Source: Sthenelais limicola | Lineage: Eukaryota > Annelida > Polychaeta > Phyllodocida > Sigalionidae | Assembly (NCBI GenBank): GCA_942159475.1 | Contig: OW804102.1 | Span: 20,960,684-21,024,683, forward strand | Length of the DNA stretch: 64,000 nucleotides | Direction: 5' to 3' | In this document: positions 11,442 through 24,300 of the stretch, one piece after another | Layout: every line of letters starts with the position of its first letter | Position numbering within the stretch: position 1 is the first letter of the stretch | Notes under the pieces: generated by a model | Database searches by the model: none | Told to the model about the DNA's origin: nothing | What the model saw: the letters and a program-made list of their open reading frames with translations, nothing else | Translations under genes and position numbers: made by a program

Positions 11442-14400
11442 ATGGCTGCCATATTCCTATGTTTGGTTCTTACAATGAGCGGTAAGTTGTCAACAGATAT
11501 TCTTCTTACAAGAATGATATTATTTGTAATTATTGTTGTTTAAATGTTTTATTCCGGGTCAATAACCGTATCTTAAGTATAACTGAAACTTAGTGAGTCA
11601 ATAGGCCTACATTAAACTTCGGTAGGTTATCCCAGAGGATAAGTAGGCCTACGCCAACGTTGAGAACAAATTAATCGAGATAATATATCCAGCACTTCCT
11701 AGTCTTGTGAATTAAAATATGGAGAATAAGAAAAACTGTAATATATGCATTCAACGCGATTTGATAGACAGTCATTCTGTGATGTGTAACCTATTCCGGA
11801 GATATTGTTACACGAGAACAACAATATTGTAAAAGTTATAATAAATACATGGATTATTATGTTGATATAATTTGCTTCGACACCCTGGACAAACCGCACT
11901 GGGAGAAGGTGCCAACCCTATTCCCGTCAAATTAATAATAAGACATATTGTAATTTTGAAAGAAGAAATATATTTATAAACCGTACAAAATGAAGTATTT
12001 CATTTAGCTAAAGTGTTTACATGAGTTCTGATATATAGGATAATTATGCTGATACCGGTTTGTCTAGGGTGTCGAGGCAAATTATATTAACATCATAATC
12101 CATGTATACATGTGTATCATAACTTTTACAGAATAAGAATATAGATTTGATTGATAACTGATGCCCATATACCGTTTTGGAAATTTGTCACGTAATGGTT
12201 GATTCTGATTTGGTCCTAGTTCTACTGATTGCGACTGGTGTGTGTAGTGATAACATATTCTTTGTTTTTATCTCTTGCGGACTGATTGTTTTCCTTCTTG
12301 TTTGTTTAATTCTTTGGTTTTATTGTTGACCAAAAATACAAAAGATGTAACGTGTGAGACGTGTAACTACTACTTGTTTCTGTAGGACTTATACCTCAAG
12401 GTCTTATACCTCTATCATAGCTAAAGTTTTTTTTTGTTTATTTTAAAAATATTTTTATTGGCCACAAACATTTTAAACAATCATTAGTAATTAGCAATTA
12501 ATTAGTAAAAATTAAAACCAGGTATTTCTTTTCGATGTAACGTTATTAAATAAGTTTACTTTCTCTGCTTGAAAAGTATCACAAATGTGAAATTGTGGAG
12601 AAATAAAACTGTTTAAAAAAATAATACCAGGCTACCTTTACATTGTTTTTTCTTTCTATTTGAACATGATCACCAGTAGCCGTGGTAACATCTCAGAGTG
12701 AGAACACTAATGTCAAGCACAATGGGGCTGTACTGAATGAAGATGACGGAGGACGATTTAGGATATCGCCGAAATTTACCTCGTATCGCTTATTTAAGGT
12801 TTGTCATAATGCTTTGCTAATCTAGTGGTCTGCAGCATCTTCTTCTTTTCTTTTTTTTTATTTCATTCAGGCTGTTAATATCCAAATTTGGTAATCCTAG
12901 TTATAACGTTTGGTCTCTCATAATGTTCAGCTTGCCTGTGTAACTGAGCACTCAATGATTATATTAGCTCCATCTCTTTGCCAAGAAAGCTTGCCGTTAC
13001 CAAGTGTATCAATGATTTGTATCGATATGATCACCCATTCTATGAAAGTTAGTTCTGCATCTCCCTCAGCGTTTGGTTTGAATATTGCTCAATGAAGAAT
13101 GGTTTATTATGTAGGAATATTAGTTCAATCTGTGTCTATATCATACGAGGATTAAGACTGTTCAAGGCAGTGACTAAAGCCCCGAATACACAGTCACGAT
13201 TTGAGGGCCGATTTGGCATCCACGATCCGTCGTACGATTTCAAATTGTCCATTTGAGATCGCACATCAGATCGTAGGTCCCAAATCGTGCCAAAACTCCT
13301 ACACATGCACAATTTCAGGGCCGATTTAGTGCCAATTCAGCGCCGATTTTGGATGTACGATTCATCGTAGGGGGAAAAAAGGGTCTTCTGCGATTTCAAA
13401 TCAAATCGCCGCTGCTTCTACGATTAATCGTCCATGTGTAGATGGTGCTGCGATTTATCGTAGACTTCTATAATGAGGTCTACGACAAATCGTAGGTGCT
13501 TTTACGATTTTCGGATTTATTCGAAAATCATTGGTCCATCTGCGATCTGGCAATATAAAAGAATTTAATTATTAATAATTTTACTTTCAACTGCTATAAC
13601 TTCCCTAATTTTTGGAGTATCAACATAATTCTTTCACTTTTATAATGCAGAGTTTCCCCTCTAGACATGTCGACATTAGGTCTCATTCTTCTCATATTTT
13701 ATTTTATGTTATTCGACAATTAAAAAGAGAAAAAAACACACCAAAAAATAGGTGATGTGTCACAGAAAAATGAGTAATGTTATATTTTATTTTATTTTTA
13801 CAGTTTAATAATTTCTTGTTGGCTTCTAGGGTCGTTTTTTTAAACAATTTTCTCACCTCTATATTTCAGAATCGCAGATCAAATCTTGACTGCCAACCCA
13901 CCCACGATTTCACTTTTTACCAACGATTTCACTTTTTTCACCATATTGTGCATGTGTAGGTCTAAAAATAGGCACGATTTCAGGCAAATAAGCACCCACG
14001 ATTAATCGTAGATCCTGAAATCGTGTCTGATTCCCAAATCGTGACTGTGTATTCGGGGCTTAAACATCAATAATGTGTTGATCAGAGCGCGAGGGACAGT
14101 GGCCGGTAGTGACCAGGGGAGTCTCAATACCCAGGGCCGCATGGTCAGGGGCAGAGAGGATACAAGGGATAGAGAGGAGGAGGAGGGGAGAGATAACGAC
14201 GGGGAGAGAGGGTGAGGAGAAGGGAGGGAGAAGGGGAGGGAGAGATAAAGGAAGGGGAAGCGGAGAGAGAAGAAGAGGGCAGGGAGAGAAAAGGATGGGA
14301 GGTATATTGTGAGGGAGAGGGGAAGGAAAGGAGAGTGGAGGGGGAGACGAAGAGAGGGATAAGGGGAAAGAGAAGAAGAAGGCAGGGAGAGGGCAAGGAA

Positions 14401-17400
14401 AGGAGAGGGTACGGGGAGGAACAGCAAGAGATACGGTAAGAGGAAGAGACAAGTAAGAAAACGTAATGATATCATGCATTTGATGAGCAGAGGGGGAGGA
14501 GGAGAGCAGGGGGGGGGGGGAGAGTGACGAGGAGGAGAGGGAGAGGGTGGGAGGAATCAGAGGGAGAGGGAGAAGAAGGGTACACGGGATAGAGCGAGAA
14601 TAGGGGAGGGGAAAGATAAAGACAGGAGGACGAGAGAAGAAGAGGGGAGGGGGAGGAGAGGGGGAGACGAAGAAAAGGGGAAGGGGAGAGAGAAGAAGAG
14701 GGGAGGGAGAGGGCGGGGAGAGGAGAAGGGGAGGGGCAGGAAGAGAGAGGGTGACAGGGAGAGAGAGACAAGTGGGGAAGAGAGAGGAGGGGAGAGAGAG
14801 TGAGAGGAATAGGGTGAGAGATATCCATCTAACAGCTCCCCCGTGCTTGACCATACCTTTCATAGAGAATCTAGCTGTTCTTAACCATACGAAGGACGGC
14901 TACTATGCTAGTACTATATATTATGTAGAGTGTATTAACAATGTAGACTGAGGTTACCCAGACATGTAAACATATATAATAGCGAATTTAACTAACCCTA
15001 AAAATGGATCAACAGTGGGCTACAGCCATCTTTCCTTCCATGTTGTCTTGGATTAATATAGATATATTGTCTGACATATTTCTAACTCTCTCTCTAACTG
15101 CTATCAACATTATATGGTATTGTGCTGTGGTAAGTCGTCTGGCATCTCTGTAAAGTGTCCAGAAAGTATCCGCACAAGGTATCCTAGGAAGTAAATGGGT
15201 TATATTTCGGAATGTTAGAGTGTTTTTATATTTAAATTTCCGACGAACTACCCTCCACCCACCCGTCGCGTTGTCCACCCCACGTCCCACCCGGGCCTCG
15301 GCGCTGTTTATTCAGTAAATAAACAGCGCTATCCATTTCGAATCCCATTTGCCGGTTACGTTGATTACGTTGATTACGTTGAAGTGACTTCCGGCTCGTA
15401 CGGAATGGAACAAGGGATCGGAATGGTCAATGGCGTAGATGTAGCTGTGTGGGTTGAGTGTGGAGGTTGAAACGAAAATGGATTGTGGAAGTGTGAGTGC
15501 CTGAATCGACAATGTAAATATGCTAGGTTGTAGGTATAGGCCTAAACTAAGTATTCCATGCATCAATAGACATTCTCAGCGGGGAAATTATTGAATGCAG
15601 GCAGAGAAGTAACCACATGGAATAAGAGTATATATCGTTGGACACTAGTAGTCTGTGCACCGTGCGAAATTGTAAATAGAGTCATTCTGACTTCTTCCAA
15701 GGAAGAAGCGGGGGTGCCGACCGTCTAGGTCCGAAATTACTTTACATTATCCTATGACAATAGTTAGTGGTAGCACCTGTTTGGTGTGGTAGCACCAGTT
15801 TCAAGTTACAAAATATTTAAAATATATTCATTCTAGACATGTGTTCTAGACTATTCTAGCACCTTACTTTGTAGCTCATTTATCATGTTAAAGTTATTTC
15901 TGTCTTGACGTAATACGGTTATAGACAGCAGTCAACTCAGTTGTAGTCATTTGTCTCATTTGTTACACAACGTATTATAGGGGAGTGCATTTTGATAAAC
16001 CCAGGTCCCCAGTAACTGTATTTTTGTATTTTGTGTAACATAATTTGGGGAGGGCATTCTTATAAACACAGGCCCTAGATTGGGTTTTGGAGTATGAAAG
16101 TTATTTTGATTTCTAAAGGACACAGAGGGCTGTTGCACAACGCCTGTTCGTTGCATATTCGTGGCTGTTTTTAGCCTTACTGTTGCTCGTTGAAATTCGT
16201 AGAAATTCATGCTTGTTCTTTGTGCAACGAATGAGAACCTGCTGCACAACCAATTCATAGATGCTTGTTCATTCCCATTCATTATTTAATTAATTTTCGT
16301 TGATACTAAAACAAAATTTCCTATCAAACCTAGACATGCCATACATAAATTATTCTGAACTATTGATGAAGATCAAGTGTATTATAAGGATCATACAAGA
16401 AGGTTTGCTAATCAACGTTTAAAGGCAAACGCTACTATCTAGTGGAAAATGAAAATAAATGTCATTTTTCTGAAACTTTAGTATTTGATTCTTGAAGTGT
16501 TTCTGGTCATAAAGATGAAAAAAAATCAATGGGTCGCCGTACTCATTTTTGAATTACAGGGCTTCAAAATTTTGTATTTCAAAAGAACCAATGAGAACCA
16601 AAATGGGGACTCATTTTGCAGTACCTCGAATTCATAGTTCATATTTGCTATTTATATTCACTCAATTTAAGTAAAGTTAACAGATTTGGAGAGAGTATTA
16701 TTTGGCCAATAATTCTATGCCTCTTTTTTATAGAGTGTATTGATATTTTTATTCTGAAAACAACAAATACCTGATGCGATTTTTAAATTAAAAACTCAAA
16801 AAAGTCTGTGTGTTCATAAACTAAAAAAAAATAATGGGTCACCATGCTACTTTCTGAATTACAGGGCTTTGAAATATGGCTGACAACCCAAAAATCTGCT
16901 GCTTTTAATGTGTTCTATATTTCCTAAACATGTCTATTTCAGACACCTACAATTATTTTTTGAATGTGATGACATACACTATTTTCCCTATATATATTTA
17001 GAAAATTACCTGCACTATATGTGTAGAAAATTTTGCTACATTAGGAGTTTCCGTTTTTGTTTTATTCCTTAAACAGTGAATGAAAAATGCAGCATTTCCC
17101 GATAGTCTTGTATACTAAATGGGTACAACTGAGAGTACCTACAGCTACTTCTGTTTCCCAAACATGTCTATTTCAGACAGCTACAATTATTTTTTCAAGG
17201 CAATGACATATATTTGTTTTCCTTTTGATATGTAGTATATAACCTGTACTATATGTGTAGAAAATTTTGGAACAGTAGGAGTAGCCATTAATGGTTTATT
17301 TTGTACTATAAAACGTGAAAAAATGGGCCGTTTCTCCATAGACTGCAATGCTAAAGGCATAGTGCATAAAATACCCGTTTATTTGGTATATGGAAAAGGG

Positions 17401-19440
17401 CGGCGTGGCAGTGAATAGTAGCGTTTGCCTTTAAGATCATGAGGCCTGCTCCTTGCCTTTTTGTGGATCATAGGTTGGAATATCCCCTATGCATCACGTC
17501 AATATAATGGAATTACCCCTGTTTTAACTGGGCCCACACCTTCTAGTAGGGTACACCTACAAATGAGCATATGTTTCAACGAACGTGCAGCCATATAAAA
17601 TGTGCAACAGTGGGTTAATTATGTACATTTCTGCTTGTTCCTGGGGAAATTTGGTCCAAAAATCCTGTTGCACAATGAAAAGTTAGTACGACCTCTAGAG
17701 TTATTCTAAGTTTGCTCGAAACTAATTTGAAGGTCCCAGAAATGTATTTATGGATATATATGAGTTCATAATGAGTATAAAATGGTATATCAAAGTTTTT
17801 TTCACATTTGTTATTCTTTTTTTACGTTTTTTGATATTAGTGGCTATGAGGCTTGCTCATGGCAGGTTCATTGATGTACCTATATATCACTGTGTGTGAC
17901 CTGTCCCGGGACCTGTCAATCAAACCCATGTTGAGTGTCCCCAAAACAAACAATCAAGGTACAACCAAGGTAATCAAAGAGGTAACAAACTAGGTTGGAA
18001 TATCTCCTCTGCATGACATCACTCTTCGGATTACCCGACTATTTGACTGGGTCCACACCTATAATATTGAGTAGAGTACACCCACGAGCATGGAAAAAAA
18101 TATTACGAGGATGGTTAAGATGAGGCATTGTGCAACACAGTGCCAATTATGCCTATTCCTGCTAGTTCTTAGACCTCTACGAGGAGGTTATCCTGTTCGT
18201 TCGTCAAATTTTGTTGTGCAACAGCCCTCAGGTCCCTCTCTGGCTGTTGATGGGCATGGTTGTAAAATTTAAGTTTGTAACATTAATAGTTTGTATTTAC
18301 CCATCACCTGCCCTGAATGTCTATGGTGCATTGTCAAGTCCTTTTGACTCTCAAGGTGGTGCTATTTCACTAGTAGAAAATGAAAAAATTATAAGTTCTG
18401 GAAGAATTACCTCCATAAAGTAACCTCCCTTGTCAGGTTTTAGGTTGATTGTAATGGTAGATTAATATTCTGAAATGTTTTGGCATGTAGTTGACGTCTT
18501 ACTCAAGTAATGCTTAATTACACTTAATCTATTCCAGTGGAAGAAACAGAACTCTGATGGAGAAATATCAAGAAATATAGGTACAACTACAGCAGCCATA
18601 GTCCCACCAACAAATACAAGTACAACAGCCACCACTTCCACAGTCACACCAACAACTACAAGTACAGCAGCCACCACTTCCACAGTCCCAACAACAACTA
18701 CCACTACAGCAGCCACCACTTCCACAGTCCCAACAATAACTACAAGCACCACTACAACAGCCACCACTACCACAGTCCCAACAACAACTACAACTACAGC
18801 AGCCACCACTTCCACAGTCCCAACAACAATTACAAGTACCACTACAACAGCCACCACTACCACAGTCCCACCAACAACTATCACTACAGCAGCCACCACT
18901 TCCACAGTCCCAACAACAACTACAAGTACCACTACAACAGCCACCACTACCACAGTCCCAACAACAACTAAAAGTACAACTACAGCAGCCACCACTACCA
19001 CAGTCCCAACAACAACTACAAGTACCACTACAGCAGCCACCACTTCCACAGTCCCAACAACAACTACAAGTACCACTACAACAGCCACCACTACCACAGT
19101 CCCAACAACAACTAAAAGTACAACTACAGCAGCCACCACTTCCACAGTCCCAACAAAAACTACAATTGCAGCAGCCACCACTTCCACAGTCCCACCAACA
19201 ACTACAACTGCAGCAGCCACCACTTCCACAGTCCCATTAACAACTATTACTGGAACTAGAGAGTCCACTGTTTCTTCTACAGTCCCATCACTGAGTTCAA
19301 GTACCCCAAACGAAATAGAAACTACCTCAGCACAAATGGAAACAACAGTAACAACTCCATCAGGAAGTTCAAGCATATCAGGAAGTGCCCAATGTCTTTT
19401 GATAAGTCTAACCTTAATTTATGCCAATCAATTCATGTAA
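11442..19440 (+). CDS. secreted Thr-rich mucin-like protein, probably GPI-anchored
   Basis: Three-exon model, join 11442-11481, 12677-12798, 18538-19440, giving 354 aa; phases agree at both junctions (1, then 0). Exon 1 encodes a signal peptide, MAAIFLCLVLTMS, and ends at G|GTAAGT. Exon 2 encodes a short polar stretch ending RLFK. Exon 3 encodes about 260 residues of Thr/Ala/Pro/Val repeats (units such as TTTATTSTVP), expected to be heavily O-glycosylated. The C-terminus is small polar residues (SGSSSISGSAQ) followed by a hydrophobic tail, CLLISLTLIYANQFM, the pattern of a GPI-attachment signal. So the product is likely a cell-surface mucin. Additional phase-0 exons in the 5.7-kb second intron cannot be excluded. 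The opposite-strand Val-rich frame is a shadow. The gene converges on the Gly/His gene at 20.7 kb. Confidence 0.75.
12440..12495. repeat. dispersed repeat copy (other copy near 39425)
   Basis: The core TTATTGGCCACAAACATTTT and its flanks recur at about 39425-39485 as TGTATTGGCCACAAACATTT, followed in both by AAACA(A/G)TC(A/G)TTAGT. Two diverged copies of one unidentified repeat. Confidence 0.55.
13178..14060. mobile_element. PIF/Harbinger-like MITE, 883 bp
   Basis: Terminal inverted repeats match perfectly over at least 26 bp (AGCCCCGAATACACAGTCAC at the left; reverse complement at the right end). Both ends are flanked by TAA (13175-13177, 14061-14063), the 3-bp TWA-type duplication of PIF/Harbinger elements. 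Subterminal sequence repeats ACGATTT/AATCGT blocks many times, possibly transposase-binding sites. No transposase frame. Lies in intron 2 of the mucin-like gene. Confidence 0.8.
14145..14823. repeat. polypurine (GGAGAG)n block
   Basis: Nearly 700 bp of G/A on the plus strand in degenerate GGGAGAGAGAAGAAG-type units, directly after the Harbinger-like MITE and inside intron 2 of the mucin-like gene. The long Ser/Pro/Leu frames on the minus strand are products of this composition. Confidence 0.9.
15301..15329. repeat. 12-bp perfect hairpin
   Basis: GCGCTGTTTATT, a 5-base spacer, then AATAAACAGCGC. Close by at about 15356-15382 GATTACGTT recurs three times in tandem. No gene assigned. Confidence 0.6.
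16125..18229. mobile_element. 2.1-kb inverted-repeat element hosting a nested insertion
   Basis: A 17-bp perfect inverted repeat bounds it: GAGGGCTGTTGCACAAC at 16125 and its complement at 18213-18229. The GTTGCACAA core recurs inside (about 16250, 17585, 17668, 18130). Sequence at 17472-17650 and 17992-18150 is a diverged direct duplication (GGTTGGAATATC...CCACACCT). A second element (16423-17430) sits inside. No transposase and no clear target duplication. Confidence 0.5.
16423..17430. mobile_element. nested TTAA-flanked inverted-repeat element, 1008 bp
   Basis: Ends AGGCAAACGCTACTAT and the exact reverse complement, each flanked by TTAA (16419-16422, 17431-17434), as for piggyBac/Kolobok non-autonomous elements. 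Internal sequence contains tandemly related blocks (for example ACATGTCTATTTCAGACA near 16928 and 17162). Sits inside the 2.1-kb element. Confidence 0.65.
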
Positions 19441-20669
19441 GGAGTTTTTTATCTGCAAATAGGATGTTTACAATATAAAAACAAACGGATTATGCCTACC
19501 TTGCTAATTAAGTCTATGCAAACCCTCAGTGAACAAATAACAGCCATCATGAAACTCATACTTTCTCTTTAGTGAGGTTGATCATGTCAAGTACTTATCT
19601 TGCTTCAAAGTTCTTCACAATGAGGAACAAAATTGTTTATACATCCTGATCCACCCACGCCAATGACCATATCACGAATCAGTACTTATTGTTTCATTCA
19701 TGATATTTAGTATCATTGATTGAAATGAAACGACTATCACAAAAGTTAAATCTCTTGGTCAGTTGTCTTTATCCCTTTATTTGTCCCAATCTGTCAGTCA
19801 CCTTTAGTATCATTAATATTAATTAACTCTAGACTCTTAAGTTTCTTAGTCTTAAGAAATTGTTTCCAAGTACAATCAATAATATAATAATATAAAACAG
19901 TAACACCCATTGATACACTTTTATGTGACCCTCCATTACACATTCTTTTTATATACCTGATCGTTCATGAAATTGTTCCCTTTCCTGACAAAGCCCACTA
20001 TAGAGTGAAATATTGGCACCATCATCAAGTACAAAAAAAAGAATTGACATGACGGCTTGAGGGATTACTTTTATGAACGAAATAAGAATATAAGATGATC
20101 ATTAAGTTAGTCCATGTTTCTCATACTCTTAGAGTGATGATGTTAGGGGTCACATGAAAATAGGTTTGTGACCTCGGCAAAATTCAGAAATAACTTTGAA
20201 AGTGCGTGGCCATCGGCTGACACTTTTGAAATGTTCATAGACGACTTTCTAATTTTCAGGGAGTTCATGAAACAATTGATTTTCTATGGGCTTTTGTGAT
20301 ATTGTTTTACCAGGATTAAGTCAATTCATACAGCTGGTCATTCCCTAGTGTCAGTGGGGAGGGGAGAAATTGCAAACACTTGCAGCCTTAATATTAATGT
20401 TTTACCCCTGCCATCAATCGCTGTAAATGTCTGCATTACTTTTCGGATGAGTTCTGTTAGATTATGTCAAACAAACAATGACTGAGGGCTTTATATGGAA
20501 TTTTATCACTCAAATTAAGCATAACCAATAGTGAATTAGCTATGTCTATTTCGCCTAGGAATAAAGATTTGATATCTACATACTATTATGCACTTGTGAA
20601 TTGCACCCACCCCCTCTCCTTTCGTTAATATGAAGACAAAAGACTACGTAATATATTTGATGACAATAC
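19441..20669. other. convergent 3' region between two genes
   Basis: Probable 3' UTR of the mucin-like gene (an AATAAA lies at 20560-20565, 1.1 kb after the stop) meeting the 3' end of the minus-strand Gly/His gene. No other coding signal. Confidence 0.45.
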
Positions 20670-20675
20670 TTTATT
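20670..20675 (-). terminator. AATAAA polyadenylation signal of the Gly/His-rich gene
   Basis: AATAAA on the minus strand. The stop codon is followed after four bases by a donor (AG|GTATGA, intron from 21333) and an acceptor (TTTGCAG, last exon from 21087 downward), so the 3' UTR is probably split and ends near here. Confidence 0.55.
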
Positions 20676-21338
20676 TTCCGGGACCAGGCCCTTCATGACA
20701 ACAAAGCATAAAGGAAATAAACAGTGAAATATACTATAAACAAGGAGTCTAACCAGAGACTAACAATGTTTCCACTGTAACATAACAGTCAAAACTTCAC
20801 AATCACTTTCACTGGCAGTTATATTTTACCTGCCAGTCATCATGAGAAGGGAAACATTTGAATAAAGAAAAAAAAACAAGAAAAGAAAATATAAAAAAAA
20901 GTTCATGAGATAGTATCATGATTGGACTTGATGTAAAGTCTAAGGAAAGATGTTGTGCGCATGTCCTCAGCGTTGCAGGCGTCCATACTTCCAGGTCCTG
21001 TTTTATGTAGACTTTGGTATTATGATACAGTTCACTCTCCCACTCTTCACTATCTACACTACAGCATTATCCTAATTTATGTCATATCTGCAAACGAAAA
21101 AGTTGTAATAAAGAATTATTAGAGATGGTTAATTCACTATGGATCACACAGAAAATTGCTTACTACCTTGAGTAACAATTATCGATACCGTTGCTGTAAT
21201 TGCTGAATGCTTGCAATATTTTGTTTACAAGTCTATTTTGATATAAACTTGTGTTAGTATGTAGAATAAAGCCAAGAATAAATGATCATTGAAAACATTT
21301 AACATCAACTAATGAACGAAAAGATTTTCATACCTAGA

Positions 21339-24300
21339 TTAATGTCCACCTTTTCCAAAACCATGTCCATGACCAAAGCCATGTCCTCCTTGTCCATGGG
21401 CTCCATGACCATGAGCACCATGAGCAGAGGCGCCATGCCCAGAATGGCCTGCATTTCCACCATAACCAGCTCCAAATCCATGACCACTGTGTCCTTGTCC
21501 ATGGCCTTGCTCATGTCCATGACCATATCCATGGCCAGCATCTTTGTGTCCTTGAGCTCCATGGCCGTATGCATCAGCACTGCTGCCATATCCACGGGCC
21601 TTGCCCTCATGTCCGTGCGCGGCATGGCCAGAATGTCCATGCTGGCTACCATAGTCTGTGCCATGGGCAACTGCTCCATGGTTCTGGTGTCCATGGTCTC
21701 CATAGTTCTTGTTGGCATGGGCGCCATGTTTGCCACTGTCATGATGACCAGCACTGTGGCTGCCATGGGCAGCATCCTTCACAGCGTGCTCAGAGCCCTT
21801 GCTGTAGGCATCATCATGGCCATACTTCTTGGTGTACTCACTGCCATAGGTCTTGGCTGAAACACAGAACAATAAGAGAGAGGAAAGAACAATTAATGAT
21901 TTGTAATAGGGATTAAACCAGATGGGTATACCTGATCAGCAGAGTATCTAGACCATCTCCTATGTGGGGTAAACTTAATCTTTAATTGTTCCATTTTCCA
22001 TCTTATTACAAGAGGAGTTTCATTGCATGATTGTTCTTATACAAATACAGTAGCACTTGGTTGTAGGAGATAAAGCAGGATCATAAAGTATCTTTAAATG
22101 TTAGAACAAGTTTTTTTATATGGTACAGCTTGACGTTATCACACCTAGAGACAGATATCATGTTTTACTTTGGGGCCAGGTGCAGCAGTTAGGCTTATCT
22201 CTACATAAGACAAAGTTTGTACAACAAATTACCATGTTCTACTCCATATCCCTTGCTGTGTCCTGCAGAATGAGTCTTGCTGTTGGCAGCGTGTTGCTTG
22301 CCGTGGTCATCATGACCATACTTGTCCTGCTGGTGTGCTCCATAGTTAGCGGCATCAGCATGTCCATGGCTGTCATAATCCTGCACAACAAAGTTTAAGG
22401 TTAATTTGCTGAGGAAAAAATACAATTCTTGTTTTAAGATTTTATTTCCACATGGTAAACATTATCAGGATTGTAAATTGCTCAGTGTTGGGATGGAGCA
22501 AACAATAAAAATAAATGCAACAGAACTTTTGCTTGAATAAATTTAAGCAATTGGGCTTCTTGCCATTAGGAAAGATAGAATAAATAAACATTATCACATG
22601 AATTTAAAATATTCTCATCAGGATGTGTAAGACATAGCCTACCTTGTTGCCATAAGCTTTCTTGGCCTGGTCAGTGCCATAGGCCTTACCATGTCCCTGG
22701 TGCTCACTGCCTCCGTAACCGTGCTTCACGGCATCATGGCCATACTTATCAGCACTGTGGCCGGCAGCTCCATGGCTGTGGCCTGCACTAGCGTGGTCAT
22801 GACCTGCAGCATGTCCAGCAGCATGCCCTGAAACAGACACATTGGTTTCAACATAATTTAGAGAATTAATTCATCATCATCTATTCACAAATACTTACTT
22901 CTAACACAAACATTAGTCTATTAATCATGGCATCAGGATGGTAATATACAAACATAATATTTACATACCTCCCTACTACTACAAGGGATGGGAACATACC
23001 TTCTGCATGTCCAGCGTGTCCATGTCCAGCTTTGTGGCCAGCAAATCCTGAGTGACCTGCATGTCCTCCATGTGCAGCTCCATGGGCACCATGTCCAGCA
23101 TGTCCGGCACTATGACCTCCATGGCCAAAACCTGCTCCATGACCTCCGTGACCTCCATGGCCAAAACCGGCTCCATGACCACCATGACCGAAACCTGCTC
23201 CGTGTCCTCCATGACCAAAACCGGCTCCGTGACCTCCATGACCAAAACCGGCTCCATGACCTCCATGACCAAAACCGGCTCCATGACCTCCATGGCCAAA
23301 GCCGGCTCCGTGACCTCCATGGCCAAAACCACCATGACCAGCACCATGACCAGCACCATGTCCGAAACCAGCACCATGACCACCATGACCAAATCCACCA
23401 TGGCCAAAACCACGAGCTCCACCATATCCAGCTCCGTGGCCATGTCCACCATGACCAAATCCTGTCTTACAGTTTCCACCTGCAACATATATTAGGGTGA
23501 CATTGAAATGAATTCAAAATTGTTAAACGTTATGGTTACACCCCCTCAATATAGTACATATTGTGTATAGTATAATATAAATAAAGTGTACCTTAAAAAC
23601 AATGGTCATGACAGGGTTTTCGCATTTAGATAACTGTAAGTATTTTTGCTTTTTATATTGTTGTTGGAAATAATTTTTATTCAGATTTTGATGGGTTTAC
23701 ATTTACTAATAAAAAATATTAGGAAAATATAATTCCATGCATTAACACATATTCTCACCAATGGTGTCCCTACTGTTATTTTTTTAACATATTTTATTCA
23801 GGTTTTAATAACAATTATTGACACTCTCACCCCAGGGGTGATTTTCGTAGCGCCCTGCTACTCATTCTGGTACATCAAGGTATTTTGTCCCAATACAATA
23901 AACTAATCTAATACTTTCACCATTTATCAACACATCCTATTGTGTAGTAAAATTTTAAATTTATACAGCCAATATAAGATTTACTAAATAAGAAACGTGA
24001 AATTAAGATGAAAGAAGATGAAAATATGAGATATGAAGAAAGAAATAATGAAGTGAAGTTATACATGAGTAATTCATCCAAAAGGGCAACATTTGGTTTC
24101 AGAATGCTATTTCCTTAAGAAAATCGTTTTTGTAGAATCTCTATGGTTGTTTGCATACATATAACAGGGAATATTAGCATAATGCAAATGAATATGACAA
24201 TTCAGATATACATCATGACGTGAGAGTTAACCTCCAGCCCTACGTAGAGTGGATACCCTACGTCATTGGTCCCGTCAATAGCCTACGTAAAGTTTCAAAA

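Noticed and set aside
14002..14863. Several long Ser/Pro/Leu frames
   Set aside because: They arise from the polypurine block, where stop codons are rare. No start context, splice sites or family.
15009..15290. 93-aa minus-strand frame
   Set aside because: No recognisable family, signal peptide or splice-site partner; length within chance.
18462..19376. 304-aa Val-rich frame on the minus strand
   Set aside because: It is the antisense shadow of the Thr-rich mucin exon, which has the splice site, signal peptide and GPI-type tail in the plus frame.
21305..23500. Met-rich and Ser/Thr/Met-rich frames over the Gly/His exons
   Set aside because: Alternative frames of the 27-bp coding repeat. The Gly/His frame is the one joined in phase by splice sites.
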